Source of the DNA: an uncultured Porphyromonadaceae bacterium
GTDB taxonomy: Bacteria; Bacteroidota; Bacteroidia; Bacteroidales; Muribaculaceae
DNA: 5,038 nt
Reading direction: 5' to 3'
NCBI GenBank assembly: GCA_947175225.1
Contig: CAMWLX010000282.1
Location: forward strand, 1 to 5,038
Positions within the stretch are counted from its first letter, which is position 1. Every line of letters starts with the position of its first letter. A model generated the notes under the pieces. That model worked only from the letters and a program-made list of their open reading frames with translations. It had not been told where the DNA came from and made no database searches. The position numbers and the translations under genes were made by a program. This document shows, one piece after another, positions 1 to 5,038 of this stretch.

Positions 1-14
1 GGTTTAACTCTTCA

Positions 15-45
15 TTGTAAATTTTTTAATTCGTAAATAAGTTTA
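15..45 (+). promoter_or_regulatory. Possible Bacteroidota-type promoter for the nitroreductase gene
   Basis: TTG at 15-17, a 20-nt spacer and TAAGTTTA at 38-45 resemble the Bacteroidota -33/-7 pattern (TTG, 19-21 nt, TAnnTTTG), with the final G replaced by A. It would give a 5' leader of about 65 nt before the ATG at 117. The region is so AT-rich that partial matches are expected by chance, and no better match was found in 1-116. The -7 box would overlap the shared dyad element at 35-57, which would suit repression. Confidence 0.28.
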
Positions 46-57
46 AACAACTTCAAT
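35..57 (+). promoter_or_regulatory. Shared upstream element, copy 1 (candidate operator)
   Basis: This stretch reads AAATAAGT, then TT, then AAACAACTTCA, then AT. The minus strand at 5007-4985 reads the same except CG for TT and T for A in the tail, so 20 of 23 positions agree. Inside it is a dyad, AAGTT (39-43), five bases, AACTT (49-53), as expected for a site bound by a dimeric regulator. It lies 60 bp upstream of the nitroreductase start. That it is an operator is inference. Confidence 0.45.
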
Positions 58-116
58 AAATGCCTATAAACTTCTTCGATAAGAAATTGTTTAAATAACA
101 AAAAAACTAATAAATT

Positions 117-803
117 ATGACAGAACTTGAAGCATTACAGAGCAGACATTCAGTAAGAAAATATCAGGACCGTCCTCTTGATGCAATTGCAGTAGATGCA
201 CTCCAGAAGGAAATCGCCAAATTAAATAAAGAAGGAAACTTGAATATGCAGTTGGTGCTCAATGAGCGGAAAGCATTCAAGGGTTTTCTTTCATACGGAT
301 CATTCTCCAACGTATCTAATTATGTAATGATTGTAGGCAAGAAATCTGATTCTTTGGAATACAGAGCCGGCTACTATGGGGAAAAATTTGTCCTTTTTGC
401 GCAAAGCATAGGTTTGAATACCTGTTTTGTCGGATTGACCTACAAAAAGATAGATGGAGCATTTGAAGTCGGAAGCGATGAAAAAGTAGTGCTTTGTGTA
501 GCTATTGGCTATGGTGAAGCCGACGGCTACCGTTCCCATAAGATCAAACGTCCCGACCAAGTCAGCAACCTCACTCCCGCATCTCCCGAATGGTTTAAGA
601 AAGGAGTGGAAGCAGCCCTGCTTGCCCCGACAGCCATCAACCAGCAAAAATTCTATTTCGAATACATACCTGAAGACAAAGTAAAACCCGGCAAAGGCAC
701 ATCACTTGCCGGCTATACAAAAATCGACCTCGGTATAGCTATGTATAACTTCGAGATAGGAGCAGGGCGCGAAAACTTCCAGTGGATTGACTCACCTCTG
801 TAA
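117..803 (+). CDS. Nitroreductase family protein (TM1586-type, FMN-dependent oxidoreductase)
   Basis: This 228-residue cytoplasmic protein is a probable FMN-dependent NAD(P)H oxidoreductase of the nitroreductase superfamily, closest in layout to the TM1586-like group (Pfam TM_nitroreductase type). The N-terminus has the FMN-phosphate motif R10-x-S12-x-R14-x-Y16. The middle has the helix and turn YYGEKF...GLNTCFVG (86-106), matching the usual GLGTCWxG segment. The C-terminus has APTAINQQ (170-177), the second ligand-contacting motif, and a KIDLGIAMYNFEIGA helix (202-216). Length is normal and nothing is missing. The ATG at 117 is fixed by an in-frame TAA at 111-113; there is no Shine-Dalgarno sequence, as is usual in Bacteroidota. 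The natural substrate is unknown: such enzymes reduce nitroaromatics, quinones or flavins. It is transcribed towards the efflux operon and its last 12 bases overlap that operon's final gene. Confidence 0.9.
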   Translation: MTELEALQSRHSVRKYQDRPLDAIAVDALQKEIAKLNKEGNLNMQLVLNERKAFKGFLSYGSFSNVSNYVMIVGKKSDSLEYRAGYYGEKFVLFAQSIGLNTCFVGLTYKKIDGAFEVGSDEKVVLCVAIGYGEADGYRSHKIKRPDQVSNLTPASPEWFKKGVEAALLAPTAINQQKFYFEYIPEDKVKPGKGTSLAGYTKIDLGIAMYNFEIGAGRENFQWIDSPL

Positions 804-2384
804 CTCAACTTTCATAATCTTTCTGATTCTCTTCCATTTTGGGAAGATTGCCGATGGGCGTACATATCCATAGCTTCCGGCAATTATGACAAATGATGCG
901 ATCGCTAATATCAATAGCCATCCATATATCTCTTTCATTGAAACTACGAGTGCATGCTGTTGAACAATACCATAAAGCTGACCCACTGGCATATAAACTG
1001 CATCAGCATTTAAGTCTGTAAAACGAGAACCAATAATCGCTGCATTCTTAGCCAATGTATGCCTTAGAAATTCTCCAATGAGTGCCGGCCCTAAAGTTGC
1101 CCCCATCACAGCTCCTGTAAACCCATTGAGTGTAAGTGCCTGTGGGAATACAAAGAAATGTAGGTGGCTTTCTCCTGGAGTCATGGAAGTCAGAAAGACT
1201 ATCGAGATAATCACACTTGCACATCCTCGGATAAATAGAGGGAGGAAAAGCATTTCTTTTTCTATTCCATAGTCAATCATAAAATAAAACCATCCAAGAT
1301 ATATAGCGGCAAGAGCAAATGCGATTGCAGCCATAGTCTTGTATCTCCACTTGCGCAAAGCAAATGTAAAATACGTAAATCCACATCCTGCTGCAATCCC
1401 CACTAAAACATACCAATTTAAATCTATCAGATTTGTCTCGTCAAACCCGAGAATTGTCGAGGCATAGCCATGCTCAAACACATGCTCCGGAGCCATCAAT
1501 GTATAGAAAACAAGATAAATAAGCGTTGCTCTTTTTACATTGCGGTTTGTCATTGTCTGGAATGAGATATAAGGATGGTGGAGGAATGATGCTCTCCATA
1601 GATTGATGGCAAGGCAGCCTGCTCCTAAGATAGCAGCAATGACTATTTCCTCTGCATCCCACCAATCGTAGAAATTGCCATATACGCAGATGAAGGTAAA
1701 ACATAGCATAACCCCACTCCATAATGCAGCCCCTATCCAGTCGATGCCTAACAAGGGAATCTGCATAGGCCCCTTCACAGGCTTTACGAGCACCAACACC
1801 AAGATCATCATGACCACCAGCATTCCACTCATAATCCAATGCATATATTCCCATTGCGAGAAAAAAGCAGTGTAGATAGTAGCTATGCCACTTAACTGAA
1901 TGACACCGTCTACAATAAGATAGACATAACAGAAAAAGACAGCCATATCTCGTTTAGGTGTTATCCAAGTCTGTATCGTAGAGTTGCAGGCAAAGGTGGC
2001 CCACATTCTAAACCAACCCGCTACAAAACATGTTGCAACCAACAATGGGGCACAAGTCGTATTGGTGCATATGAAATTTGCTATGATAAGAACCAAGGCG
2101 CATGTCAGCAGACTTACACGGTTGGAATACCGAAATTTGAGTCTGAACATCACACAAAAATTGATTGACATTCCTATAAGCGATGCATATCCTGCCATCA
2201 GAATATCCTCCTGCATCAGTGCTGTTGTCCCCACCATATCGTTGGCAGCTGCAAGGTAGATGCCCCCTGAAAATTGTACAATCAGCACAAAAAGGATAAA
2301 TAGCCATGGCTTCAGCTTTCTGGGTACATAGTTAGGAATATCAGGAATATCGAATGGACCCTGGGGTCCGTGCCATTCTCCCAT
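792..2384 (-). CDS. MFS efflux transporter, 14-TM (DHA2/EmrB-like), inner-membrane pump of a tripartite system
   Basis: This 530-residue protein is an inner-membrane transporter, probably a proton antiporter working with the adaptor and channel encoded upstream. About fourteen hydrophobic segments can be drawn: roughly 24-46, 63-82, 90-107, 113-133, 147-173, 183-201, 212-235, 246-264, 285-299, 323-341, 350-369, 378-400, 410-437 and 486-508. That number and length fit the DHA2 drug:H+ antiporters such as EmrB. It is a divergent member: the helix 2-3 loop reads RLKFRYSNR (81-89) rather than the G-x-L-x-D-R-x-G-R motif A, and no LDxT motif is seen in helix 1. Charged residues in or near membrane segments include D49, E300, E304 and E405 (ESHLHFF). 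The ATG at 2384 comes one base after the adaptor's TGA, implying translational coupling. The TGA at 794-792 lies inside the convergent nitroreductase gene. The substrate is unknown. Confidence 0.87.
   Translation of the reverse strand: MGEWHGPQGPFDIPDIPNYVPRKLKPWLFILFVLIVQFSGGIYLAAANDMVGTTALMQEDILMAGYASLIGMSINFCVMFRLKFRYSNRVSLLTCALVLIIANFICTNTTCAPLLVATCFVAGWFRMWATFACNSTIQTWITPKRDMAVFFCYVYLIVDGVIQLSGIATIYTAFFSQWEYMHWIMSGMLVVMMILVLVLVKPVKGPMQIPLLGIDWIGAALWSGVMLCFTFICVYGNFYDWWDAEEIVIAAILGAGCLAINLWRASFLHHPYISFQTMTNRNVKRATLIYLVFYTLMAPEHVFEHGYASTILGFDETNLIDLNWYVLVGIAAGCGFTYFTFALRKWRYKTMAAIAFALAAIYLGWFYFMIDYGIEKEMLFLPLFIRGCASVIISIVFLTSMTPGESHLHFFVFPQALTLNGFTGAVMGATLGPALIGEFLRHTLAKNAAIIGSRFTDLNADAVYMPVGQLYGIVQQHALVVSMKEIYGWLLILAIASFVIIAGSYGYVRPSAIFPKWKRIRKIMKVELQR
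2352..2378 (-). other. GC-rich hairpin just inside the MFS start
   Basis: In the minus-strand mRNA, GGACCC (2369-2364) and GGGTCC (2361-2356) form a perfect 6-bp GC-rich stem. GAAT (2378-2375) can also pair with ATTC (2355-2352) across a GGCAC bulge. The main stem begins 16 nt from the A of the start codon. It could affect initiation or coupling with the adaptor gene. It lies within codons 3-11, so it could also arise by chance from the coding sequence. Confidence 0.4.
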
Positions 2385-2385
2385 A

Positions 2386-3411
2386 TCAATATTTCACTTC
2401 ACATTCCACATTCATTCCGGCTCTCAGCATATTTAAGTCAGCTGCGTCTGTCAGTTCAATTCTCACAGGAATGCGCTGCCTGACTTTTACAAAGTTTCCT
2501 GCCGAATTATCCTGAGGTAGCAAGGAAAGTGCGGCTCCGGTCGCTGAAGACAATGAGACGACTTTCCCGGTGAAGGTCGTGCCGGGAATTGCGTCAACTT
2601 TGATTTTCACTTCGCTTCCCGGTTGGATATGTTTGAGTTGAGTTTCCTTGAAGTTTGCTGTAATCCATACATCCGAGCTGTCCACAATATCAAGGAGAGT
2701 CTGACCGGGCTGGACAAGCTGACCAATCTGTATTTCCTTACGTGAGGCATATCCATCGCAAGGCGCGGTGATGACGGTGTAGGAAAGATTGAGTTCTGCA
2801 GTTTCAAGCATTGCTTTAGCCAAGTCTATGCCTGCATCGTTCTGAGCAATCCGCTGGCGAGTCTCATCTTCGACAGAAGATGTGGCAGAACGTTGGCGGG
2901 CAAGCATGTCATAGCGAGCTTTCTTTGCTTTATAATCAGTCTCTGCCTTATCATATTGTTGACGAGTCACTGCATCTTTTTCCAGCAGTTTCCGGTAGCG
3001 TTCAAGGTCGACATAAGCATTTTCCATCAAAATCTTAGCCTCCGAAATCGATGCATCGCTTACAGCTACATTTGCTGAAGCCACTCCTACCGAGCGGTCT
3101 GCTACATTGCGTCTGGCAAGGGCATTCTGATAGTCAGCCCTTGCTTGAGCCACTCGCAGACGCATGTCTGCATCGTCGATTATGACAAGGGTATCCCCTT
3201 TCTTTACCGGTTCAAATTCCTTGAAACGAATATCCTTTATATAGCCTTGTACCCGACTGTTGACAGGTACGATTTGACGCTCAATCTGTGCGTTGTCTGT
3301 GAATTCCACATTCCCGAGATGTATGAATTTAGATGCTACCCACATTCCTGCAATTATGATTACAACAAGTGTGATAATATATGAAATTATCTTTTTAGTA
3401 CGGTGGTTCAT
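2386..3411 (-). CDS. emrA: EmrA-type HlyD-family periplasmic adaptor (membrane fusion protein)
   Basis: This 341-residue protein links the inner-membrane pump to the outer-membrane channel. It has a short cytoplasmic head (MNHRTKK), one membrane anchor (about 8-26) and a periplasmic body. FTDNAQIERQIVPV (37-50) matches the EmrA start of the first lipoyl-like half, which runs to about 80 (VKKGDTLVIID). A long Ala/Arg/Glu-rich alpha-helical hairpin follows (82-210). The second lipoyl half has TAPCDGYASR (215-224) and VQPGQTLLDIV (233-243). The beta-barrel region has DVWITANFKETQL (247-259), and SLLPQDNSAGNFVKV (296-310) with RQRIPVRIEL (311-320) is the EmrA-type signature. Its ATG at 3411 overlaps the channel gene's TGA as ATGA, with AGGA upstream. 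One base separates its stop from the MFS gene. The family and role are secure; the symbol denotes EmrA type and not proven orthology with E. coli. Confidence 0.9.
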   Translation of the reverse strand: MNHRTKKIISYIITLVVIIIAGMWVASKFIHLGNVEFTDNAQIERQIVPVNSRVQGYIKDIRFKEFEPVKKGDTLVIIDDADMRLRVAQARADYQNALARRNVADRSVGVASANVAVSDASISEAKILMENAYVDLERYRKLLEKDAVTRQQYDKAETDYKAKKARYDMLARQRSATSSVEDETRQRIAQNDAGIDLAKAMLETAELNLSYTVITAPCDGYASRKEIQIGQLVQPGQTLLDIVDSSDVWITANFKETQLKHIQPGSEVKIKVDAIPGTTFTGKVVSLSSATGAALSLLPQDNSAGNFVKVRQRIPVRIELTDAADLNMLRAGMNVECEVKY

Positions 3412-4727
3412 ATTTTTCCTGAAGTAAATAGAAGTTTGTAATAATAGTAGATTATATTGATACGCGCATTTACAAGCTGCTGCTCAGCATCAAGTAAGGA
3501 GTTGGCGGCATCGAGCATATCGGTGATCAATGCCATGTCGGCGGAATAGCGTGTAAACACAGTAGAATAGTTTCGCTCGGCAAGCTCTACGCTTTTGGTT
3601 TGTGTTTTGAGTTCCTCATAAGCTTCTATATACCTTATATAATCGGCACGTATCGACAATTCAGTGTTCTCCTTTGTGGCTGCAAATTCATCTTCTGCAT
3701 GTATGGTAGCTGCATGGCTACGTGATAAAGATTTGTCTGTCTTGAATAGAGAAGATACGTTGTATGAAACTCCTACCCCTACATACCAATAGCTGATATT
3801 GCGGTCGATCGGAGGCACCTCCATAAGTATAGGGCCGTCAAGACTCCATCCTGCTTGCAAACCGATTTTTGGCAGCATTTCTGACTTAGTGAGATCTTCA
3901 GCCTTACGGGAGATATCAACTTTCGACTGTGCAAGTTTGATCACCGGTGAATAGGTAGAAGCATCCGATTGCCAAGTCGTTTCGCTTTGTGCCGGCAACG
4001 ATTTTTGTAGAATTGTTGAGTCTGGCTCGACTTTTATACTGGGAGGCAGTCCTGCTATTTTTACAAGATTATTGTTAAGTATATCAATTGTATTGTTGAT
4101 TTTCACCAATTGCAGCTCCAGATTTGATACAAGAAGTTCATATCGCGTAATGTCGTTCTGTAGTGCCACTCCCTGCTCATATCTTGCTTTCATCTCTTCA
4201 AGCACTTTCTTAGCTTGTGCGATATTTTTTTCTACCACTTTTCTCAGATTTGAATGCTTGTAAATGTCAAGATAGAATCCGGTCAGTTGGAAGCGGATAT
4301 TGTCACGTTGCAGTTCTGTGGCATATCGGGATGCAGTCAGTTTTAGTTCTGCAAGTTTGATGCCTGAAGTGATAGCTCCTCCGGTATATATAGGTTGATT
4401 CACAGTTAGCGACGCCCCATTTCCAAAATGGGGTATTGGAGCCTTTTGATAGTCGGAAAAGTTGCGTTTGGTGGTGAATCCATTTCCATTGTAACTTAAA
4501 GAAACAGAGGCATTGATATCTGGAAGCCTGCCGGATTGAGCCACATTGATTTCTTTTTTGGCTTCCTCTTCCGCTGAGAAAGAAGGGCGCAACTGCACAC
4601 TGTTGTTTTCTGCAATCTCAAACAATTGTTCGAGAGTCAGTACATCAGTTTTCTGTCCGGAAGCACACACACTCACGCCCAACAGAGCAGCCGACAGCAA
4701 CCCTGTGAGCAATCGTTGATTGTTCAT
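3408..4727 (-). CDS. TolC-family outer-membrane efflux channel (OEP)
   Basis: This 439-residue protein is a probable outer-membrane exit duct that trimerises and docks on the EmrA-like adaptor. Residues 1-24 form a signal peptide with a basic start (NNQR), hydrophobic core and likely cleavage near CASG|Q. Two OEP repeats are visible: LTLEQLFEIAENNS (30-43), GRLPDINASVSLSYNGNG (66-83) and VNQPIYTGG (109-117) in the first; SEMLPKIGLQAGWSLDG (282-298) and YVGVGVSYNV (315-324) in the second. The typical RYEQGVALQND segment (182-192) is echoed by RYSADMALITDMLDAANSLLDAEQQL (starting 393) with D397 in place of the usual Gly. The ends of both repeats are helical. Length is normal. An in-frame TAA at 4739-4737 supports the ATG at 4727; no Shine-Dalgarno sequence is seen. 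It is the first large gene of the operon and lies about 220 nt from the mapped promoter motif. Confidence 0.9.
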   Translation of the reverse strand: MNNQRLLTGLLSAALLGVSVCASGQKTDVLTLEQLFEIAENNSVQLRPSFSAEEEAKKEINVAQSGRLPDINASVSLSYNGNGFTTKRNFSDYQKAPIPHFGNGASLTVNQPIYTGGAITSGIKLAELKLTASRYATELQRDNIRFQLTGFYLDIYKHSNLRKVVEKNIAQAKKVLEEMKARYEQGVALQNDITRYELLVSNLELQLVKINNTIDILNNNLVKIAGLPPSIKVEPDSTILQKSLPAQSETTWQSDASTYSPVIKLAQSKVDISRKAEDLTKSEMLPKIGLQAGWSLDGPILMEVPPIDRNISYWYVGVGVSYNVSSLFKTDKSLSRSHAATIHAEDEFAATKENTELSIRADYIRYIEAYEELKTQTKSVELAERNYSTVFTRYSADMALITDMLDAANSLLDAEQQLVNARINIIYYYYKLLFTSGKI

Positions 4728-4768
4728 TTTAAGAATTTAGAATTTGTTGTTTGGATGTAGTGATAAAT

Positions 4769-4801
4769 GTTGATGCCATCTATCTGCAGATGATAATCAA
4801 C
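4769..4801 (-). promoter_or_regulatory. Leader hairpin 3
   Basis: On the minus strand GTTGAT (4801-4796) pairs with ATCAAC (4774-4769). Inside, CATCT (4792-4788) pairs with AGATG (4781-4777) around a GCAGAT loop, with a TAT/GC internal loop between the stems. The core ATCTGCAGAT (4791-4782) is itself a perfect 10-bp palindrome. It ends 41 nt before the tolC-like start codon, and no U tract follows. Confidence 0.45.
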
Positions 4802-4803
4802 AA

Positions 4804-4822
4804 ATCTGAAATTATGTCAGAT
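4804..4822 (-). promoter_or_regulatory. Leader hairpin 2, overlapping the small-ORF stop codon
   Basis: ATCTGA (4822-4817) pairs with TCAGAT (4809-4804) across a 7-nt loop on the minus strand. The TGA stop of the 35-codon ORF (4819-4817) is part of the 5' arm, so a ribosome ending there would open this hairpin. The arms ATCTG and CAGAT recur in the neighbouring hairpin at 4791-4782, which allows alternative pairings. Confidence 0.4.
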
Positions 4823-4924
4823 GTGTGCAACGGCATGGCTTGCCGTACTCTTCCAATTCTCCTTGAAAGCGTAGTTCTGTACGTGCGCCAAAGTCTTGGT
4901 TAATGCTATGTCAAATAAATTCAT
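4817..4924 (-). CDS. Possible 35-residue leader peptide or small protein
   Basis: An ATG at 4924 opens 35 codons ending in TGA at 4819-4817. The product starts MNLFDIALTKTLAHVQ and ends SHAVAHI; I do not recognise it. It has no signal peptide or membrane segment and is mildly basic and soluble in composition. The ATG lies about 22-26 nt after the predicted transcription start, so this would be the first ORF in the operon mRNA. It has only a weak GA-rich sequence (AAAGAG) in place of a ribosome binding site. The frame is closed upstream by a TGA near the promoter spacer, so it is not the tail of a longer ORF. It may be a regulatory leader peptide, a genuine small protein or a chance ORF; an ORF of this length is not rare by chance. 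Confidence 0.33.
   Translation of the reverse strand: MNLFDIALTKTLAHVQNYAFKENWKSTASHAVAHI
4830..4846 (-). promoter_or_regulatory. Leader hairpin 1
   Basis: ACGGCA (4846-4841) and TGCCGT (4835-4830) form a 6-bp stem with a 5-nt AGCCA loop, the most GC-rich structure in the leader. It lies within the last third of the 35-codon ORF, 11 nt before its stop codon, and would be unfolded by a translating ribosome. Confidence 0.4.
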
Positions 4925-4953
4925 AATATCGCCGCTCTTTGTGAACGACACTG

Positions 4954-4983
4954 CAAAATTACAAAAAAAACTTCAAATACAAA
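4954..4983 (-). promoter_or_regulatory. Bacteroidota-type promoter of the efflux operon
   Basis: On the minus strand TAATTTTG (4961-4954) matches the TAnnTTTG -7 box perfectly, and TTTG (4983-4980) serves as the -33 box with an 18-nt spacer, close to the usual 19-21. The spacer is T-rich. The predicted start is about 4950-4946. The -33 box lies in the centre of the inverted repeat 4969-4993 and directly beside the shared element 4985-5007, so a bound protein would contact or block RNA polymerase. Confidence 0.68.
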
Positions 4984-4993
4984 AAATGAAGTT
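4969..4993 (-). repeat. Inverted repeat around the -33 box (operator or weak terminator)
   Basis: AACTTCA (4993-4987, minus strand) and TGAAGTT (4975-4969) are exact inverted repeats 11 bp apart. The 3' arm leads into eight T residues (4970-4963), the layout of an intrinsic terminator for a gene ending just upstream. The stem has only two G-C pairs, though, so it would be weak. Because it encloses the -33 box and shares AACTTCA with the element copied at 35-57, an operator is at least as likely. Confidence 0.45.
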
Positions 4994-5007
4994 GTTTCGA
5001 CTTATTT
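4985..5007 (-). promoter_or_regulatory. Shared upstream element, copy 2 (candidate operator)
   Basis: Read on the minus strand this is AAATAAGT, CG, AAACAACTTCA, TT, matching plus-strand 35-57 at 20 of 23 positions. The dyad is AAGT (5003-5000) and ACTT (4992-4989), whose centres are 11 bp apart, about one helical turn. It sits immediately upstream of the -33 box of the efflux promoter. Its first bases overlap the stop of the possible gene fragment at 5002-5037. Confidence 0.45.
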
Positions 5008-5037
5008 TTTTATTAAGATTTCGTCAGCTTTGCGAGC
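5002..5037 (-). CDS. Possible C-terminal end of an upstream minus-strand gene (partial)
   Basis: From the window edge, one minus-strand frame reads ARKADEILIKK and stops at TAA (5004-5002). Its charged, helical composition is plausible for a protein C-terminus. The stop is followed after eight bases by the inverted repeat and T run at 4993-4963, which could be its terminator. All three minus frames close within this short stretch (a second ends LAKLTKS), so the choice of frame is a guess. If real, position suggests a regulator or another operon-related gene, but nothing shows its function. Confidence 0.22.
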   Translation of the reverse strand, partial: ARKADEILIKK

Positions 5038-5038
5038 A

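Larger units (their letters stand above)
4728..4950 (-). promoter_or_regulatory. Structured 5' leader of the efflux operon
   Basis: This is the untranslated or partly translated leader between the predicted transcription start (about 4950-4946) and the tolC-like ATG, in a 311-base stretch (4728-5038) without a large gene. It holds a 35-codon ORF (4924-4817) and hairpins at 4846-4830, 4822-4804 and 4801-4769. The last 41 nt before the gene are unstructured and A/C/T-rich. No hairpin is followed by a U run, so none is a clear intrinsic terminator. Control through this leader is inference. Confidence 0.4.

Noticed and set aside
72..85. Small hairpin TTCTT-CGAT-AAGAA in the nitroreductase leader
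   Set aside because: Five pairs with only one G-C pair in AT-rich DNA is expected by chance.
300..647. Minus-strand 115-codon ORF opposite the nitroreductase
   Set aside because: It is antisense to conserved nitroreductase motifs and its translation resembles no family.
830..847. Hairpin TCTTCC/GGAAGA near the convergent stops, as a bidirectional terminator
   Set aside because: There is no T run on either side, and it lies within the MFS C-terminal codons, so it is probably chance.
1474..2307. Alternative ORFs on either strand inside the MFS gene
   Set aside because: Their products are low-complexity shadows with no recognisable family, while the 530-residue frame gives a coherent membrane protein throughout.
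4659..4727. Lipoprotein signal in the TolC-like protein (Cys21 after LGVSV)
   Set aside because: The residue before Cys is Val rather than Gly, Ala or Ser, and the sequence fits an ordinary signal peptide cut after CASG.
35..5007. Terminal inverted repeats of an insertion sequence
   Set aside because: No transposase or integrase lies between the copies, no flanking target duplication can be seen, and both copies sit where operators would be expected.
4986..5038. Plus-strand ATG with an open frame (MKLFRLIFLLRFRQLCE) to the window end
   Set aside because: It overlaps the shared element and the operon promoter region, has no ribosome binding or plus-strand promoter signal, and is too short to judge. 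A divergent gene cannot be fully excluded.

Overview
The window looks like chromosome of a Bacteroidales member (Bacteroides, Phocaeicola or a close relative). The evidence is moderate GC coding sequence with AT-rich gaps, genes mostly without a Shine-Dalgarno sequence, a good match to the Bacteroidota housekeeping promoter (TTTG, spacer, TAnnTTTG) at 4954-4983, and protein types common in that group.

Layout. Positions 1-116 are a gene-free AT-rich leader. A plus-strand gene for a small TM1586-type nitroreductase fills 117-803. The rest is one minus-strand operon read right to left: an outer-membrane TolC-family channel (4727-3408), an EmrA/HlyD-type periplasmic adaptor (3411-2386) and a 14-helix MFS transporter (2384-792). 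The channel and adaptor genes overlap by ATGA, and one base separates adaptor and transporter, so all three are probably co-transcribed and translationally coupled. The nitroreductase and transporter genes converge and overlap by 12 bp at their stop codons.

Function. The three operon products should form an EmrAB-TolC-like tripartite pump that moves a small hydrophobic compound from the inner membrane to the outside. The substrate cannot be read from the sequence. A flavin nitroreductase beside it would fit a xenobiotic or redox-stress module, but this is inference.

The most interesting part is the non-coding DNA. A 23-bp element, identical at 20 positions and holding an AAGT-N7-ACTT dyad, lies upstream of both units in the same orientation relative to transcription (35-57 plus, 5007-4985 minus). 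It could be a shared operator that makes the nitroreductase and the pump one regulon. The operon promoter also carries a 7-bp inverted repeat around its -33 box. Between promoter and tolC-like gene is a roughly 220-nt leader with an unrecognised 35-codon ORF and three hairpins, two of which have interchangeable arms; this resembles a leader-peptide control region. The right edge (5002-5037) may hold the last codons of another minus-strand gene, possibly the regulator.

No RNA gene, insertion sequence, CRISPR array or phage signature was seen. The protein-coding content is of familiar families, and no wholly new system is evident; the novelty, if any, is in the regulation.
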